Assembly (NCBI RefSeq): GCF_001421705.1
Contig: NZ_LMKO01000027.1
Span: 1-64,000, forward strand
From: Xylophilus sp. Leaf220
GTDB lineage: Bacteria; Pseudomonadota; Gammaproteobacteria; Burkholderiales; Burkholderiaceae_C
Length of the DNA: 64,000 bases
Direction of reading: 5' to 3'
In this document: one piece after another, positions 1-10,300 of the stretch
How positions within the stretch are numbered: position 1 is the first letter of the stretch
How the letters are laid out: the number at the start of each line of letters is the position of its first letter
Program-made: the position numbers and the translations under genes
Notes under the pieces: model-generated
The model's input: the letters and a program-made list of their open reading frames with translations, nothing else
Database searches by the model: none
Told to the model about the DNA's origin: nothing

Positions 1-78
1 CTTTATTGCGCCCGCTTCGGGCTGTCGATGCAGGCGGTTCTTTATTGCGCCCGCTTCGGGCTGTCGATGCAGGCGGTT
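1..78. repeat. 39-bp tandem direct repeat, two copies
   Basis: Positions 1-39 and 40-78 are identical 39-base units. Each contains the inverted repeat GCCCG-CTT-CGGGC (10-22 and 49-61). The array may continue to the left of the window. It lies downstream of the toxin/immunity-like genes, which read leftwards. No T-run follows the hairpin in that direction, so a terminator role is not supported. The rest of the gap (79-172) shows nothing recognisable. Confidence 0.85.
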
Positions 79-172
79 ATTGCAGCGCTGCTCGCCGCTC
101 CGGTCGAGAACCGATCGGCCTGCGGCTGAGAACGGAATTGTTCAGGGCGGACTGATTCTTTTTGGGCAACGT

Positions 173-610
173 CTAGTTTTTACGTGCAGATGGATTGAAA
201 TCACCATCAATTATTTCGATGTCATTTATTAATGCATATGCAATCCGCAAATTTTTTTCTACTTCTAAGCAGCTTGAAGCACGTAAGAAATGCTCAAAAT
301 CGTCAATCGAAACTAATAGCGAGTGCAGATGACCAGCCATTGTTCGCGTTGTTTCGTATGTTTCCTGCAGTGCTTTTTTTGCAACTAGATAAGCGCGTTG
401 CCTGTCTGCCTTCATCAACAGAAAAAAAGCTGAACTTCTCTGCGTTACATCGAATTTAAAAAAGTTGGTTTCTATATGCTTTGCAAGCCCGGCAAGGTCT
501 TGTTCAGCAAATTCCCTATTGATAACGCCTTCCAGAAGCATTGTAAATTCAGATGTTTTGCCTGCAATTTCATTTCTGAATGCAGATTCGAAAGTGGTTA
601 TTAAATCCAC
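173..610 (-). CDS. Small hypothetical protein, candidate immunity protein
   Basis: A 145-residue protein with no recognised domain. It looks mostly helical and soluble, with no signal peptide or membrane segment, as expected for a cytoplasmic antitoxin or immunity protein. It starts at GTG (608-610) behind a strong AAGGAG Shine-Dalgarno that lies within the last codons of the upstream gene; only two bases separate that gene's stop from this start, so translation is probably coupled. Base composition is clearly lower in GC than the rest of the window and matches the 3' end of the upstream gene, suggesting they arrived together. The immunity role is inferred only from position, size and composition. 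Confidence 0.75.
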   Translation of the reverse strand: MDLITTFESAFRNEIAGKTSEFTMLLEGVINREFAEQDLAGLAKHIETNFFKFDVTQRSSAFFLLMKADRQRAYLVAKKALQETYETTRTMAGHLHSLLVSIDDFEHFLRASSCLEVEKNLRIAYALINDIEIIDGDFNPSARKN

Positions 611-612
611 GG

Positions 613-3600
613 TTACTCCTTAAGATTCGTCCCATCCATGTTTTCCACATCTATCCTATAAAAAAGTTTTTTATATTCTACTTGCCTGCTGATTATTCCT
701 ATTCTTCCAGACACTCCAAAGGGAGGGAACTTTTTAATAAATTCGCTGATTTCTATGATCATAGTTCTCAAAGCAACGTCTGCGGGAAGCCAAGTTGGTC
801 TCGTAGCATACATCGCCGCCATCATGTCGCGGACTTGCCTTGTGGTTACTCCAACGCCAATTTTCCCCTCGATTACTTGAGCTTCTGTGTTAAAGGTTTG
901 GGTGCCTGAAGGCCGCGGACTTTGCTGGAACTGCACCCGTATTTTGGGCGGATCGCAAGAATTTCGTCCTGCTGATGCAGCCGATGCGGTTGATGTTCCG
1001 AAGAGCGTTACCAAAGCAACGGCGATCCCCCCTGCAAGCCCTCCGCTGCCTAGAAGTGCGGCAATGATAAATGCTGTGGCAATTCCGAGCAATATTGTCA
1101 ATACTGCGTTTCCGATTTGCTCATGGTAGCAGTCCCATAGTCCGGTCACTGTATTCACGGCGGAATATATCGCGAGTGTGGCGGTATCAACGGTTCCAAC
1201 CAAATCTGGTGCCCAGTAGCTAGATGGCCCGGTGCTTACGCCGAACATCGATAGAAGCCGCACCCCGACTGAGCTCGTTAGATTTTCTTGGTATCCGCCA
1301 TTGGCGCCACCTTCGATGGTGTAAGCGCCACTCCCTGTGCTGGCGTCGGTGGCAATAAATCCCGCTCCGGACCATCCGTCAATCGCGATGGGACTTTGGT
1401 GGATTGTTACATCGCGTCCGGCATCCAATGAGGCTTGTACTCTATTCTGGGTGGAGGGGCTCTGTGCGGCGAGTGCCGTTTGGACGATGGCAGGATTGTT
1501 TCGATAGACCTTCTGCGTAATTGTGTATATCTTTTGCCCTTGTACTGTCGCTAATCCAATCGCTTTTATTGCACTTATTCCCTGCGGGCAATCGGGAAGT
1601 CCCGATCCAGATAGAGCGCTTCCCGATGAATGGCATAGTGTCGAATCATTAAAAAAGCGTTCAGGTACGGCATGCTCGAGAGAACTCATGTGGTGGCCGC
1701 GCAAAATATTGTATGCGGCCCATTTATTTTGATCGTTGTCTTTGGCCCAAGTCAAGTTGCGAACATGTCCAATGTCCATATTTAATCCCGGAAACAAGAC
1801 TTTCCTTAAGACTCCCCAGCTGAAGACAGGTTTGGCTACGATGTGAAATAAACCATATGATAAGCCGGGATTTTCTACCACGCCGGCTTGGTTCTGTGTT
1901 TTTAAGTTGTGATTTTCTTCTTCTAGAAACCAAGTCAAAACAGTAGTACTGAGCAGTTCACCAAGTACTTTTTCGCCGTTGAGGCGATCAAAGTCTTTTA
2001 TTCTTATTTGATCTTTTATATCTTCGAAATTCAGCTTCGAAGTTTGAAGGTGTTTTCGACTGATTCCGGAAGCACTTATTCCGATGGCCGTAGTCTGTCC
2101 GACCACATTGCTATCGTCGGGACTCAAATCCCACTGCGTCGGATCGCTCAACTGCGTGAATCCCCCCTGGCTGTACAGATCCGTCCCCATGGTCATGGCG
2201 TCTCTGGTCTTTGCCACGACCTGCCCGTCCAAGTTGATTTGCGGCGTCAGCCGAATCAGGTACCCCGGCAGGCTCGTCGGTAGTTGATCTGGGCGGATTG
2301 GGCTGCCGTCCGCGTTGGGCTTGGGCAAGTAGCTGGCGATCAGGTCGGCATCGGCCTGCGTGGCCGGGGCGTAGGTGAGCGTCACCCGTTTGCCGACCAG
2401 GTGGGAGGTCTTCTCGGTGAAGCTCAGCAGCGGGTTGTCGTCCGAGCGGTCGGCATCGCTCGCATACAGCCGGTAGGTGAACTTGTGCTGTAGCGCGTCG
2501 GGAACGGAGGCGGCCTGGGCGCCTTGCAGCACCACTTGGTAGGCGGTGGTGCCCGCCAGCATGGCGGGCATGCGCTCGGGGATGATCTTCTTGCCGATCA
2601 CGTCGCCCACGGTGGTGTTCGCACCGCTGGGCTGGCGGTCGATGTAGGTCTTGAGCCGGGCCTGGTAGGCGGCGAGCTGGTTCTGGATGGCCGCCTGGTT
2701 CAGGTTCTGGACCCAGCCTTCGGCTTCGTTGACGGTCGCACCCTGGCGGGCAGCGGCCAGCAGGGCGTCGGCGTCGAGCGGCACGGCGGTCTGCAGGTCC
2801 ATGCCGGGGGCGAAGGTGAACTGCTTGAAGGCGCCGTCGAGCGGCACCCAGGCATTGAGCGCGGCGTTGGGGTTGACGTGCTGGCCGCTGGCCGGGTCGC
2901 CGGCCACCGCGCCGCGGCCGGGGGCGTAGTTGACGTAGGCGTTCACCCAGACGTGCTCCATGCGGATGGCGGTGATGGTGCCGCCGCTGGCATAGCCCCG
3001 CGCGGCGATGCCGCCCTGGTACATCAGGTTGAGCGCGGCCTCGGGCTTGGTGACGCCGCCGACCCAGTTCATCGCCTGGTCGGCGGGCAGCTCGATGGTG
3101 CCCCACTGGTAGCGCGCGGGGATGCCGCTGGCGCGCAGCAGGGCGATGGTGAGGCTGGCGATGTCGTGGGCGTTGCCGCGGCTCTTGTCCAAGGTGTCCT
3201 GGGCGCTCTGGATGGCGCCCCAGGTGGGTACGTAGTCGATGTGGTTGCGCACCCAGTTGTGGATCGCGACCGGGTTGCGGTCCAGCTCCTGGGCCTTGGC
3301 TCGGATGGCGGGGGTGAGCGTGGTCTCTGCCGTCTCGGCCAGGTCGGCGTCGGTGGGGGCTTCTTCGGCCGTGGGCGGGTCTGTGAACTGCAGGCCGGCG
3401 ATGGTGGTGGCGGTCTGTGTTCTCAGGTTTTGCCGGGTGGTGGCCGATGCCTTTGCAAGCTTGAGCGGCACGGCCTGGGTTTTGGATGGGGCTTGTGCAG
3501 GTACACCCGCCTTCAGCTTCTGCGCCCATTGGTCGGTTGTCTCGGCGGGCATGCGCGGCGTGGCGGGCGGCGTGCTCCACGGCAGCTTCTTGGGGTCGAG

Positions 3601-4356
3601 GGGCGTGGGCGTGCGCTGCATGTTGTTCTGCGCCAGGAAGCGTTCTAGGTCGGCCAGCGCGGGTGCGCTCGCCTGGACGTCTGCGCGCCCGATGCTGCGG
3701 CTGCCTTGGCGCAGCGCGTTGGCGGTGCCGCCGCCCTTGCCTTCGCTGAGGGTGGTCAGGTTGCCGGTGCCCGAGAGCGGCGCGGTGATGGCCTCGAATC
3801 GGGCGATGCGGTCTTGCAGCGTGCGCTCGGCCGCGGCGTGGCGCTCCAGGATGACGGCCGCGGCGTTCTTCTGGCGAAGCTGCTGTCCTGTGGTACTCAT
3901 CTCGGCCAGCACCAGCGTGTTGGCAGCGTGGAGCGACTGGAGGGTGGACTGCAGTTCGCTCCACTCCAGTTGCAGGCCGACGTCGGGCTGGGCGTTTGCC
4001 GAAAGCCGGGTCAGGCCGGAGGTGCCGACGTCGTCTGCGCGGGCGCGCAGGCTCTTGGTGATTTGGACGGCGCGCTCCAGCCGCTCGGGCGGCACGTCGA
4101 GCGGGCTGGCTTCTGCGCGTTGTTTGTCGGCCTGCGCCTGGTTCACCTTGTGGCTCAGTGCCTGGTAGCGCCACATCTGGGCTTCTGCCACCGGGTTGGA
4201 TGCGATCTGGCCCTTGGGCTGGGCGATGGCGCTCAGGGGCTGCAGCGCCAAGGCCAGGTGCGCGGCGATGACGAACTTGCCGATGGGCCGCAGGAAGGGT
4301 TGCAGGCCCGGCAGGGCGCAGGACGGGGAGGAGGTCGCGGGGATCGAGGCGGTCAT
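613..4356 (-). CDS. Secreted transglutaminase-fold protein with variable C-terminal, toxin-like region
   Basis: About 1,247 residues. The N-terminus carries a long Sec signal ending near LSAIAQ, then coiled-coil-like segments. A transglutaminase-core module follows around residues 370-520, with the usual GIPARY motif, His468 and Asp507. The nucleophile position reads GNAHD, so the expected Cys is Ala396. A further conserved module ends in a Gly-rich motif near residue 1016, as I recall from secreted transglutaminase/YD-type proteins. The last ~230 residues contain a hydrophobic stretch (about 1076-1124) and an unrecognised C-terminal domain. From about position 2100 leftwards the DNA becomes visibly AT-richer. 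The start chosen is ATG 4354-4356, 14 bases after the upstream stop; a GTG overlapping that stop (GTGA) is an alternative. A polymorphic toxin is likely but inferred. Confidence 0.8.
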   Translation of the reverse strand: MTASIPATSSPSCALPGLQPFLRPIGKFVIAAHLALALQPLSAIAQPKGQIASNPVAEAQMWRYQALSHKVNQAQADKQRAEASPLDVPPERLERAVQITKSLRARADDVGTSGLTRLSANAQPDVGLQLEWSELQSTLQSLHAANTLVLAEMSTTGQQLRQKNAAAVILERHAAAERTLQDRIARFEAITAPLSGTGNLTTLSEGKGGGTANALRQGSRSIGRADVQASAPALADLERFLAQNNMQRTPTPLDPKKLPWSTPPATPRMPAETTDQWAQKLKAGVPAQAPSKTQAVPLKLAKASATTRQNLRTQTATTIAGLQFTDPPTAEEAPTDADLAETAETTLTPAIRAKAQELDRNPVAIHNWVRNHIDYVPTWGAIQSAQDTLDKSRGNAHDIASLTIALLRASGIPARYQWGTIELPADQAMNWVGGVTKPEAALNLMYQGGIAARGYASGGTITAIRMEHVWVNAYVNYAPGRGAVAGDPASGQHVNPNAALNAWVPLDGAFKQFTFAPGMDLQTAVPLDADALLAAARQGATVNEAEGWVQNLNQAAIQNQLAAYQARLKTYIDRQPSGANTTVGDVIGKKIIPERMPAMLAGTTAYQVVLQGAQAASVPDALQHKFTYRLYASDADRSDDNPLLSFTEKTSHLVGKRVTLTYAPATQADADLIASYLPKPNADGSPIRPDQLPTSLPGYLIRLTPQINLDGQVVAKTRDAMTMGTDLYSQGGFTQLSDPTQWDLSPDDSNVVGQTTAIGISASGISRKHLQTSKLNFEDIKDQIRIKDFDRLNGEKVLGELLSTTVLTWFLEEENHNLKTQNQAGVVENPGLSYGLFHIVAKPVFSWGVLRKVLFPGLNMDIGHVRNLTWAKDNDQNKWAAYNILRGHHMSSLEHAVPERFFNDSTLCHSSGSALSGSGLPDCPQGISAIKAIGLATVQGQKIYTITQKVYRNNPAIVQTALAAQSPSTQNRVQASLDAGRDVTIHQSPIAIDGWSGAGFIATDASTGSGAYTIEGGANGGYQENLTSSVGVRLLSMFGVSTGPSSYWAPDLVGTVDTATLAIYSAVNTVTGLWDCYHEQIGNAVLTILLGIATAFIIAALLGSGGLAGGIAVALVTLFGTSTASAASAGRNSCDPPKIRVQFQQSPRPSGTQTFNTEAQVIEGKIGVGVTTRQVRDMMAAMYATRPTWLPADVALRTMIIEISEFIKKFPPFGVSGRIGIISRQVEYKKLFYRIDVENMDGTNLKE

Positions 4357-4370
4357 GGTCTTGGCCGGGG

Positions 4371-7300
4371 TCACTGTTCTGGATGCGAGGAGTTGCGGCC
4401 GTTCGTTGCGGCAGCAGGATGCGTGCGCCTGCGGCGCAGTGCGCCCCAGGCCAGCAGGGGCAGTAGCACCAGCAGCGGCGTGTGCAGATGCAGCGGGACG
4501 GTCTCGATCCGTTGCCCGCCGTTGCCGGGTGCCGCCACCTGGGCCAGCGCCAGGCTGGCGTGGGCGACCACATCGGCGCAGCCCGCGGTCTCCAGCGAGG
4601 CGATGGCCAGGTAGCTCTGGCCGAGCGCACCGGTGGCCTGCCAGCTGCGTGCCGTTTTCCACTGGCCGGACGGTGGGATATCCACTCCGGCGACGCTTTG
4701 CTCTTCGACCAGGTTGCCGCTGGCGGCATCGACGATCCGCATGCGCACGGTGGCGTTCTGGATCGGCCGGGCGGCGGGGTTGTCCAACTGCAGGGCGAGG
4801 GCCACGGCCTGGCCGGGCGCTGCCGGAGAAGGCTGTGCGCGCAAGGTGCCGAAAGCGCCGGGCGCACATACCGCGGCCGCCACGATCTGGAAGCTGGTGG
4901 TGCTTTCGGATAGCAGCACGCTGGCGCCGTTCATCGTGCGGAGATCGCGTGCGGCCGTGCCACGGCTGTTCTTGTAGGCAGGGTCGCCCATCAGCCGCAG
5001 ACGTGCCTGGTAGATGCCCGGGGGCAGGTTGGCCGTGGCCAGTGCATAGACGTACTGGCGTCGTGCGGTGGGCGGCAGCTGCACGATCGGCTCCGTCTTG
5101 CGCAACACCTCTCGGCCCTGGGCGTCCGTCACCACGGTCTCCACGGTAAGCGCTTCCTGCAGGAAGTTGACCGAGACATTGCTCGCGACCGATTGCAACT
5201 GCACCGGTTGCGCCGCGGTGTACTGGGCCTTGTCGGTGCTGATGCGCGTGGCGTTCGCCGGTCCCTGGCTGCCCTTGACGGCGAACGGTGCCTTTGCGCT
5301 GCCGTAGACCGTGCCGTCGGTGGCTACCAGCTCGGCCAACACCTGGTAGGGGCCCGCCAACACGCCTGCGACGTTCCAGCTGGCAGCGGTATTGTTCGCC
5401 GCGGCCTTGTCGACCGACACGATGGCCGGCAGCGGCAGCACCGCGACGGTCTTGCCGCCGGCGTCCAGCACGCTGAAGCGCACCTGCACATCGCGCATGG
5501 CCACGCCGCCATTGCGCACCAGGGCGGTGAAGCGCGCGGTGTCGGTGCTCCAGTAGCTCGGCTGGTCGGTGCTGACCTGCAGGTCGATGCGGGCGTTGGA
5601 CGCGACCCGCGGCACGACGACCGGGCTGACGACTTCGCCGCTGGTGAAGCTGTTCCTGAACACCAGGCTGGCCTGGGCTGCCACATGCCGCACCTCCTGC
5701 TCGCCCATGTCCTTCAGCGTCAGGTCGAGGTCGACGTCCCGCCCGCTTCCGGTCACGCCGGTCAGGTTCCAGACGTATTCCACCGAACCGTCGGGCTGGG
5801 TCGCCGTTCGGCTGGCGGGCGGCTCGGGATTGCCCACGGCCACCCCGGGTGGGAAGGTCACCTGCAGGTCTGCGTCGATCGCGCCCAACCGGTCCAGCAT
5901 GGCGGGCAGCCAGATTTCGATCCAGGTGGAAGAGAGCAGCTTGCCGCCCAGCCCGTTGGTGCTCGACCAGCTGCCGTCGCCGTTCTGAGTATTCAGGACG
6001 TACTGGATCGCCTGGCGTAGCCGTGGATCGTCTTTCGACGGTTGCAATGTGTCGAGGGCGACACCGACGATCGCAGTGACGACAGGGTCGCTCTGACCGT
6101 AGGAAACCGTGCGTTCCCAGCCGCCATCCGCCCGCTGTCGCGACCAGAGCGTCTGGCCGATCTGGGCCATCAGCCGGTCGAATGCTTTGTACCGCGAGGT
6201 GCCCTGGTAGTGACTCTTGGCTTTGGCCAATCCCATGAGGCGGAAGGCTTGCTGAACATTGTGATTTGGATCTATGCCGCTTCCTGCCGCGAGCCAATCG
6301 GCCGCCTTTCCAATCGATGTGTCGACCTGCCCACCCACGGTTTGGGCGGACACGGCTTCCATCGTGATGGCGTACAGCGCACCGTTCGTGTTGACCACGA
6401 TGCGGCCATCGGGCAGTAGCGCCTGGCCGTAAGTGCGCTGGAAGAGCAGGCGCTCTGCCACCCAGTCCTTGTTGTAGTAGTACAGCCCCGAATCCGTTCC
6501 GAGCAGATAGCCGTCTCGGTAGGGGGTCGAGTCGAGCGGGCCGCCGTTCGTGAGGGGCAGCGGCGTGTCCTGGTAGCTGCCGTCGGGCGTGAATCGCAGC
6601 ATGCGTTGTGCCGCGTTCGCGTGGACCAGGATGGAACCGTCCGACTGGACTTGCGTAGTGCCCGAGGACGATTGCAGCAAGTCGCTGTCGACCAGCCGCG
6701 TCAGGGCGCCGGTTTCGCTCAGGCGGTAGAGGGACCTGCCGCCGTACGGACTGACGAGATAGCCGCCTTTGGCATACGCCTGAACATCGAAGGTGTCCAT
6801 GGTGCTGAGTTGCTTGAAGTCCGACACCTGCAGGTTCGGCTTGCCCAGGTCCCCCAGGTAAATGCCGTTGCGTGCCGAGACCAGCAGGCGATCACCGTCG
6901 ACCGGCCGTGCGCCGGTGACAGGAATGCCGGAGACGACGAGCTGAGCGACGTCCGTTCCGGGCAGCACGCGATAGACAGCGCCGGCACCCATATGCGCGA
7001 TGTAGAGCGTGCCGTCGCTGCCGGTGCTCAGGCGCATGTCGCCGCCGGCGAGGTTCCTGATGGCGAGCGGCGATACCACGGGCTGTGTGCCGGCACCGGC
7101 TTGCAGCTTGAGTTGCTGGCTGTATTCGACGAGGCTGCTCAGGTTCAGTCCTGCGGCAGATGCCGAGGAGTCGTACCAGGACGAGTTGTGGTCTTGGTAC
7201 CAACTGCCATCGGGTTGCTGGGTCGACGTCAGGAACGTCGCCAACTGCCGATTGGCGTTGTGAACCGCGCTTTGATCGTGCCAGGCGGTAGTGGCCCACA

Positions 7301-10300
7301 TCGACAGGCTCGTCTGGCTGCGTGGATATCCCGCGCCCGAGACCGAGCCGTCCCCGGCGACGTTCTGCACGATTCCGTTGAGGAGCGTTACGCGTTTGTT
7401 CGGATCGAGCGGCTTGGCGAACCGCAGATTGCGCTCTCCCCCCACCACCGCTTGCGTCTGCACATGGCAGGCGAAGCAGCGCAGATCGCCGACGTAGTGG
7501 TTGAAGGCGAAGTTGTCCCCGTAGTTGACGGCCTTGCCCACCGCCTCCCGGATCACGCCCGCCAGCGGATCGACGCTGGTGCCGCTGGCCATGTCGATGC
7601 CGGTGACGTGGATGTTGCCCGTGACCTGCTGCGTGCCGGGCGGCACCACCGTCTTGTCCACCGTGAAACTGGCCTTGGCCATATCGCCGACGTACAACGG
7701 CGCGACGATGGTGCTGCCGGGGGCGGCGGCCGATGTGACCTCCAGGCGGTAGCTGCCGCTGACGGAGGGTGTCCATTGACCGAAATCGACCGTCGCGATG
7801 GCCGAGAGCGGGATCGCTGGGCCGGTCGCACTGGTCTGGTAGACCTTGGCACCGCCCTTGGCATCCGTCACCGACAGCAGATAGGTCGCACCGGGCAACG
7901 CCACATTGCCATCGTTGCGCAACAGGGCGGAGAGCTTGACCGGCATGTTGGCTCCGGCCTGCACGACCGGTGGATCTGCGGCGGCCGAACCGGCGAAATG
8001 CGGCGATGCCGCCACCGCCAGCGACCCACGCAGGTTGCCGGTGACCGTGCCGCTGGGGTTGCGGGTGCTGCGGCTACCCGGCAGGTACAGCTTGGCCAGG
8101 AGGGCGTAGTTGCCTGCGGGAACGCTGGCCGCGTTCCACAGGAACTTCACGGCCGATTGCGCCCCGGGCGCCAGGGTCAGCACCCCGATGGGCAGCCCGC
8201 CGACGTCCAGGCCGGACAACTGGGTCACGACCTTGCCGTCGTGTCCTTGCACTTCGAGCATGACGGCGCTGCTGGCCGACGCCGTCGAAGGATTGCTCGC
8301 GGTGACGCTGACCGTCACGTCCTGGTTGAGTCCTGCGGACGGGGGCGACGCCTTCAGGTCCTTGAGTTCGAGGTACACGTCGCCGCTGGTCCTGGGCAGC
8401 ACGAAGTCCTGTGCGATGTCGCCGGGTGCGGCCACCGTCAGCTGGTAGGTGCGGCTCTGGAAGCCGGCGGCGCCGAGCTTGACGGTGAATGCGGTGCCGG
8501 GGAGGTCGGTGACGAGGTAGGCGCCCGCCCCGTTGGTCGTGGCCGTCTTGGCGGCTACGTCGACTACGGCGCCGGCGACGGCTACGCCTTGCGTGTCCGT
8601 GACGATGCCGCGCAACGAACTGGTCTGCCGGGCGACCGGCAACGGGACGACGCCCGCATCCAGGGCAGTACCGCCGCTGGCGGTGGCCTGTTGCGATACT
8701 GTGCCGTAGCCGTTCCTGGCATAGGTGAGTTTCAAAGCACCCGCCGTGGCCGTGGTGCTGAACCTGCCGTTGGCGTCGGTGGCCGTGTTCACCGTAGGCC
8801 CGCCAGAGGTCTCGACGGTCACCCCGACGCCCGCGAGGCCCGCCCGGGTGTCGGCGGCAACCACCTGGCCGCTGATCGTGACCTGGCGTGTACCCGGGTC
8901 GTTGCTCGACTGGAGCGTGGGCGAGAAGACGCCTGTGCTTCCCGCCGGCAAAGTCACGCTGGCACTGGCCGTCACGTAGCCGGTTTTGGCCGCGCTCAAC
9001 ATGAGCGTGCCTGCAGGGATGTTGGCGATGGAGTAACTGCCTTGTGCGGTGGTGGTCGCAACGAGCGGTGCGCCGCCCGACGGCGTGACGGTGACCGCTA
9101 CGCCCTCCAGCGCATGGCCGGCACCGTCCTTGACCGTGCCGCCGACGGAGACAGTGCTGCTACCTGCGGGTGGCTGGGACGCCGGCAGGGTGACGGCCAC
9201 CGCCGGTGTGAGGACGGGTGAAAAGACCAGTACGCCGCCTGCCTCGATGGTGCCGCGGGTGCCGACCTGGCTGTAGCCGTTCTTGGCGGCCGAGAGGCTT
9301 ACCGGGCCGGCCGGCAGGTCCGTGATGGCGTAGACGCCCTGGGCGTTGGTGACCGCAACTTTGGCCGTGCCGCCGGTCGACGGCATGGCGGCTACGGCCA
9401 CGTCGGCGAGCGGTTGGCCGCTCGGGTCTTTCGCCGTGCCGCGGAGGGTTCCGGTGGTGACGGACTGCCCGGGGTTTTGCGGCGCGATGGCAGTGAGCGC
9501 CAGGGCCCGCAGCGCCAAAGCGGTGGTGTAGGGATCGCCGGCCCATGATCCGTCAGGCCGCTGCTTGGCCAGAAGATAGGTTTCCACCGCAGGCGCCAGG
9601 GTCGCGTCCTGGCCGCTGTAGGGGTGTACCGCTTCGAATACGAGTGACGTCAAGGCGTCGTCGTTGCCCCAGTGGCCGGCGGCGGATTTCTTGGACAGCA
9701 GGTAAGCCGCGGCGGCACGCGCGGCTTGCAGTGCCTGGGAGCTCCTGGCGGCCTCGTCCTTCAGCCCTCGTAAAACAATGCCGGTCGTGTAGACGTTGGA
9801 ATGGGCATGGGCCTTGAACGAGCCGTCCGCCTGCTGAACGGACAGCAGCCAGGCGTGAACGCCTTGCTTGTCGGCTGCGGACGCGGTGGAGGACACGGCT
9901 GCCATGGCCCAGGCGGTGTCGAGGGGAGAGGCCACCCGCATGCCGTCGAAAGCCGCGTAGCCGGACATGTCGACCCTGCGGCTGGCCAGTCCGGCGCCGG
10001 CGCTCTGGCCCTGTTGCTGGCGCATGAACTGCCCGCAGGCCAGGGTCTCGGTGGCGGTGTCTGCGCCGCTCGACGGAATCGCCGCCACGAGGGCGGATAC
10101 CTGGGCGCTGTTGCCGGCTAGCCGCAGCAGCGTCTGCGCGGTTTCGCACTGGGCCTGGTACGGGAGGGCCAGCCTGGAAGGCGTCGACAGTCGGCCGTCG
10201 GGCCGGACCTGGCCCTGCAACCAGGTAACACCGCGGGCCACGTCGGCGCCGTCGGCCCACACCGGCAGTGCCATCGACCAGAGCAGTCCCAGCACCACCC

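Noticed and set aside
1-78. CRISPR-like array
   Set aside because: Two adjacent identical 39-base units without spacers, and no cas genes in the window.
6606-9221. Long plus-strand open frame opposite the giant secreted-protein gene
   Set aside because: It is a high-GC antisense shadow with no domain signal; the minus-strand frame has a signal peptide, repeats and motifs.
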